From Dehalococcoidales bacterium (GTDB taxonomy: Bacteria > Chloroflexota > Dehalococcoidia > Dehalococcoidales > UBA2162), in contig JAFGCW010000041.1 in the NCBI GenBank assembly GCA_016932435.1, forward strand, positions 1 to 25,435: a stretch of 25,435 bases of DNA, written 5' to 3'. The notes beneath the pieces were generated by a model. The model saw only the letters and a list, made by a program, of their open reading frames with translations. It did not search any database and was not told the DNA's origin. The first letter of the stretch is position 1, and each line of letters opens with the position of its first letter. Shown here in pieces: positions 24,419-25,435 of the stretch. The translations under genes and the position numbers were made by a program.

Positions 24419-24826
24419 ATGTCCCAGGAAAACAAAGACAAAGCTGATGCCGCTGAAGACAGAACCAAACAAACTCAAGGTTTCATACGGCAGGTTAGAG
24501 CAGCATCCAAGCGGAAGTATACCCCGGAGGAGAAGATCCGTATCGTGCTGGAAGGGTTTCGGCGGGAAGTGACGGTCAACGAACTCTGTCGCCGCGAAGG
24601 CATCAAGCCGGGAGCTTACTATTGGTGGACTAAGGAATTCATGGAGACAGGGAAGGAGCGGCTGACACGTGATGCCGTCAGGGATGCCACGCGACAGGAG
24701 ATCAATGAGTTAAAGCGGGAGAGCAGCGATCTCAAGCAGTTGGTGGCGGACCTGTCCCTGGAGGTTTACCGCCTCAAAAAAACGGCTATTCCTCTACTCG
24801 AAGACCGCAACGGCGTAAGCAAATGA
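24419..24826 (+). CDS. IS3-family transposase OrfA
   Basis: The 135-residue DNA-binding subunit has a helix-turn-helix of the IS3 OrfA type: RKYTPEEKIRIVLEGF (about 24-39), then VNELCRREGIKPGAYYWW (about 51-68). A C-terminal coiled-coil/leucine-zipper-like helix (about 95-125) serves for multimerisation in this family. GAGAGGAGCG precedes the ATG. It ends overlapping orfB (ATGA at 24823-24826) and contains an A7 run suited to -1 frameshifting into orfB. It is complete, but without a full OrfB it cannot support transposition. Confidence 0.85.
   Translation: MSQENKDKADAAEDRTKQTQGFIRQVRAASKRKYTPEEKIRIVLEGFRREVTVNELCRREGIKPGAYYWWTKEFMETGKERLTRDAVRDATRQEINELKRESSDLKQLVADLSLEVYRLKKTAIPLLEDRNGVSK
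24776..24782 (+). other. A7 slippery site for OrfA-OrfB fusion
   Basis: A run of seven A residues lies in the orfA frame as AAA AAA ACG. The orfB frame is the -1 frame and has no stop between this run and its ATG at 24823. Slippage here would make the OrfAB fusion transposase typical of IS3 elements. Confidence 0.6.
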
Positions 24827-25368
24827 GTACTGAGGAGAAAGCTGATATCCTGAAAATGGTTGAAACCATGTCCAGGCGTAAACGGCAGGCGCTATCCATA
24901 CTCGGTGTACCTAAGAGCAGTTACTATCGGTGGCGCCAGGGGCAAACCGATTCGGAGCATCGGAGAAGACCATGGAACCGGATAACTCCTGATGAAGAAG
25001 ACAGGATACTGGCAGCGGCCATGGAGTCTCCTGAGCTCAGCAGTCGGCAATTGTCTGTCTGGATTACAGATAACGCCGGCTTTGCTATATCCGAGTCGAC
25101 GGTGTACCGTATTCTGCGAAGGGAAGGTTTGGTGAAACGCCAGGAGACGCAACTCTTGGCCGCTAAGGAATACCATACCAAGACCACCAGGCCGCATCAG
25201 CTGTGGGCTACCGACGCTTCTTATTTCCGTATAGCCGGTTGGGGTTATTATTACCTGGTGACCGTGATGGATGACTATTCCCGTTATATCCTGGCCTGGA
25301 AGCTACAGAAAGACATGTCGGCTAACTCTCTTATTGAAGTAGTGCAGGAAGTGAGTATTCCGGACTAA
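24823..25368 (+). pseudogene. IS3-family transposase OrfB, truncated
   Basis: 181 residues remain of the usual 280 or so. The N-terminal HTH_21-like region (about 45-105) and the start of the rve DDE domain are present, with the first catalytic Asp in LWATDASYF and the second in VMDDYSRYILAWKL. The reading then ends in SIPD followed by TAA, codons supplied by the inserted IS21-like end. The D-E part of the catalytic triad after that is lost. The start overlaps orfA (ATGA). The enzyme must be inactive. Confidence 0.85.
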
Positions 25369-25435
25369 ATTGAGCCACAGTTCCGGAGTTTGAGAGCCAC
25401 CGTTCCGGTAAAAGAGAGCCAGGGTTCCGGCGATA
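25352..25435. mobile_element. end of an IS21-like element, with repeated transposase-binding units
   Basis: TTCCGG occurs at 25358, 25381, 25403 and 25425, each followed (except at the window edge) by GAGCC at 25372, 25394 and 25416. This gives a unit of about 22-23 bp in four partial copies. Multiple terminal repeats of this form are typical of IS21-family ends. The element continues past the window and its transposase genes are not visible. Confidence 0.65.

Larger units (their letters stand above)
24304..25351 (+). mobile_element. IS3-family-like element, right part removed
   Basis: The left end begins TGTAGACCGTCAGC with an AAAATGGGACA tract, typical of IS3-type ends. It interrupts the integrase. 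Two overlapping transposase frames follow. The right end is not seen, because the element is itself cut near 25352 by what looks like the end of an IS21-like element. Confidence 0.78.

Noticed and set aside
1..25435. CRISPR arrays, rRNA genes or a replication origin
   Set aside because: No regularly spaced direct repeats, rRNA signatures or DnaA-box clusters were seen.

Overview
The window looks like chromosomal DNA of a strictly anaerobic bacterium. A Dehalococcoidia-like (Chloroflexota) source is my best guess, from the combination of an HdrA/NfnB-type electron-transfer operon, a Ta0216-type B12-radical SAM protein, a single-subunit UbiA prenyltransferase and an ArsR of the type seen there. 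That assignment is inference. Genes are densely packed on the minus strand up to about 14.7 kb, usually with 1-19 nt overlaps. The plus strand carries lhr, a likely selenoprotein gene, three tRNAs and a mobile-element cluster at the right end.

Layout. 1-661: the 3' part of tRNA-Ser(UGA), a small membrane protein and a YbjQ-type protein. 669-3396 (minus): 42-aa zinc-ribbon protein > UbiA-type prenyltransferase > B12-binding radical SAM protein. 3543-6687 (minus): gatB > secG > pgi, driven by a good promoter that overlaps, back to back, the promoter of tRNA-Ala(CGC). 7070-14651 (minus): a nine-gene operon, arsR > tusA > mvhD-like > hdrA with an inserted NfnB/GltD module > hdrA > small winged-helix protein > hdrC > hdrB > dsrE. 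15075-19565: lhr, a large DEAD/DEAH-type helicase. 19773-21530: a gene split by an in-frame TGA with a SECIS-like hairpin directly downstream, read here as one 585-residue selenoprotein of the UGSC type. 21603-22950 (minus): a bicupin gene and a four-helix membrane protein. 22951-23358: non-coding, with a REP-like hairpin repeat. 23359-25435: tRNA-Arg(CCU), an integrase cut short by an IS3-like element, which is itself cut by the end of an IS21-like element.

How the genes work together. The arsR-dsrE operon joins sulfur carriers (TusA, DsrE) to heterodisulfide-reductase-like subunits (HdrA, HdrC, HdrB) and to a protein in which an NAD(P)H:flavin oxidoreductase block sits inside HdrA. This suggests thiol or persulfide chemistry coupled to NAD(P)H and possibly ferredoxin by flavin-based electron transfer, under an ArsR repressor. 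Several metal-ligand positions in it depart from the canonical subunits: MvhD lacks its CxxC, one HdrA ferredoxin motif has Glu for Cys, and HdrB has only one CCG half. The two observations I rate highest are the in-frame UGA selenoprotein gene and this sulfur-carrier/Hdr/NfnB operon.
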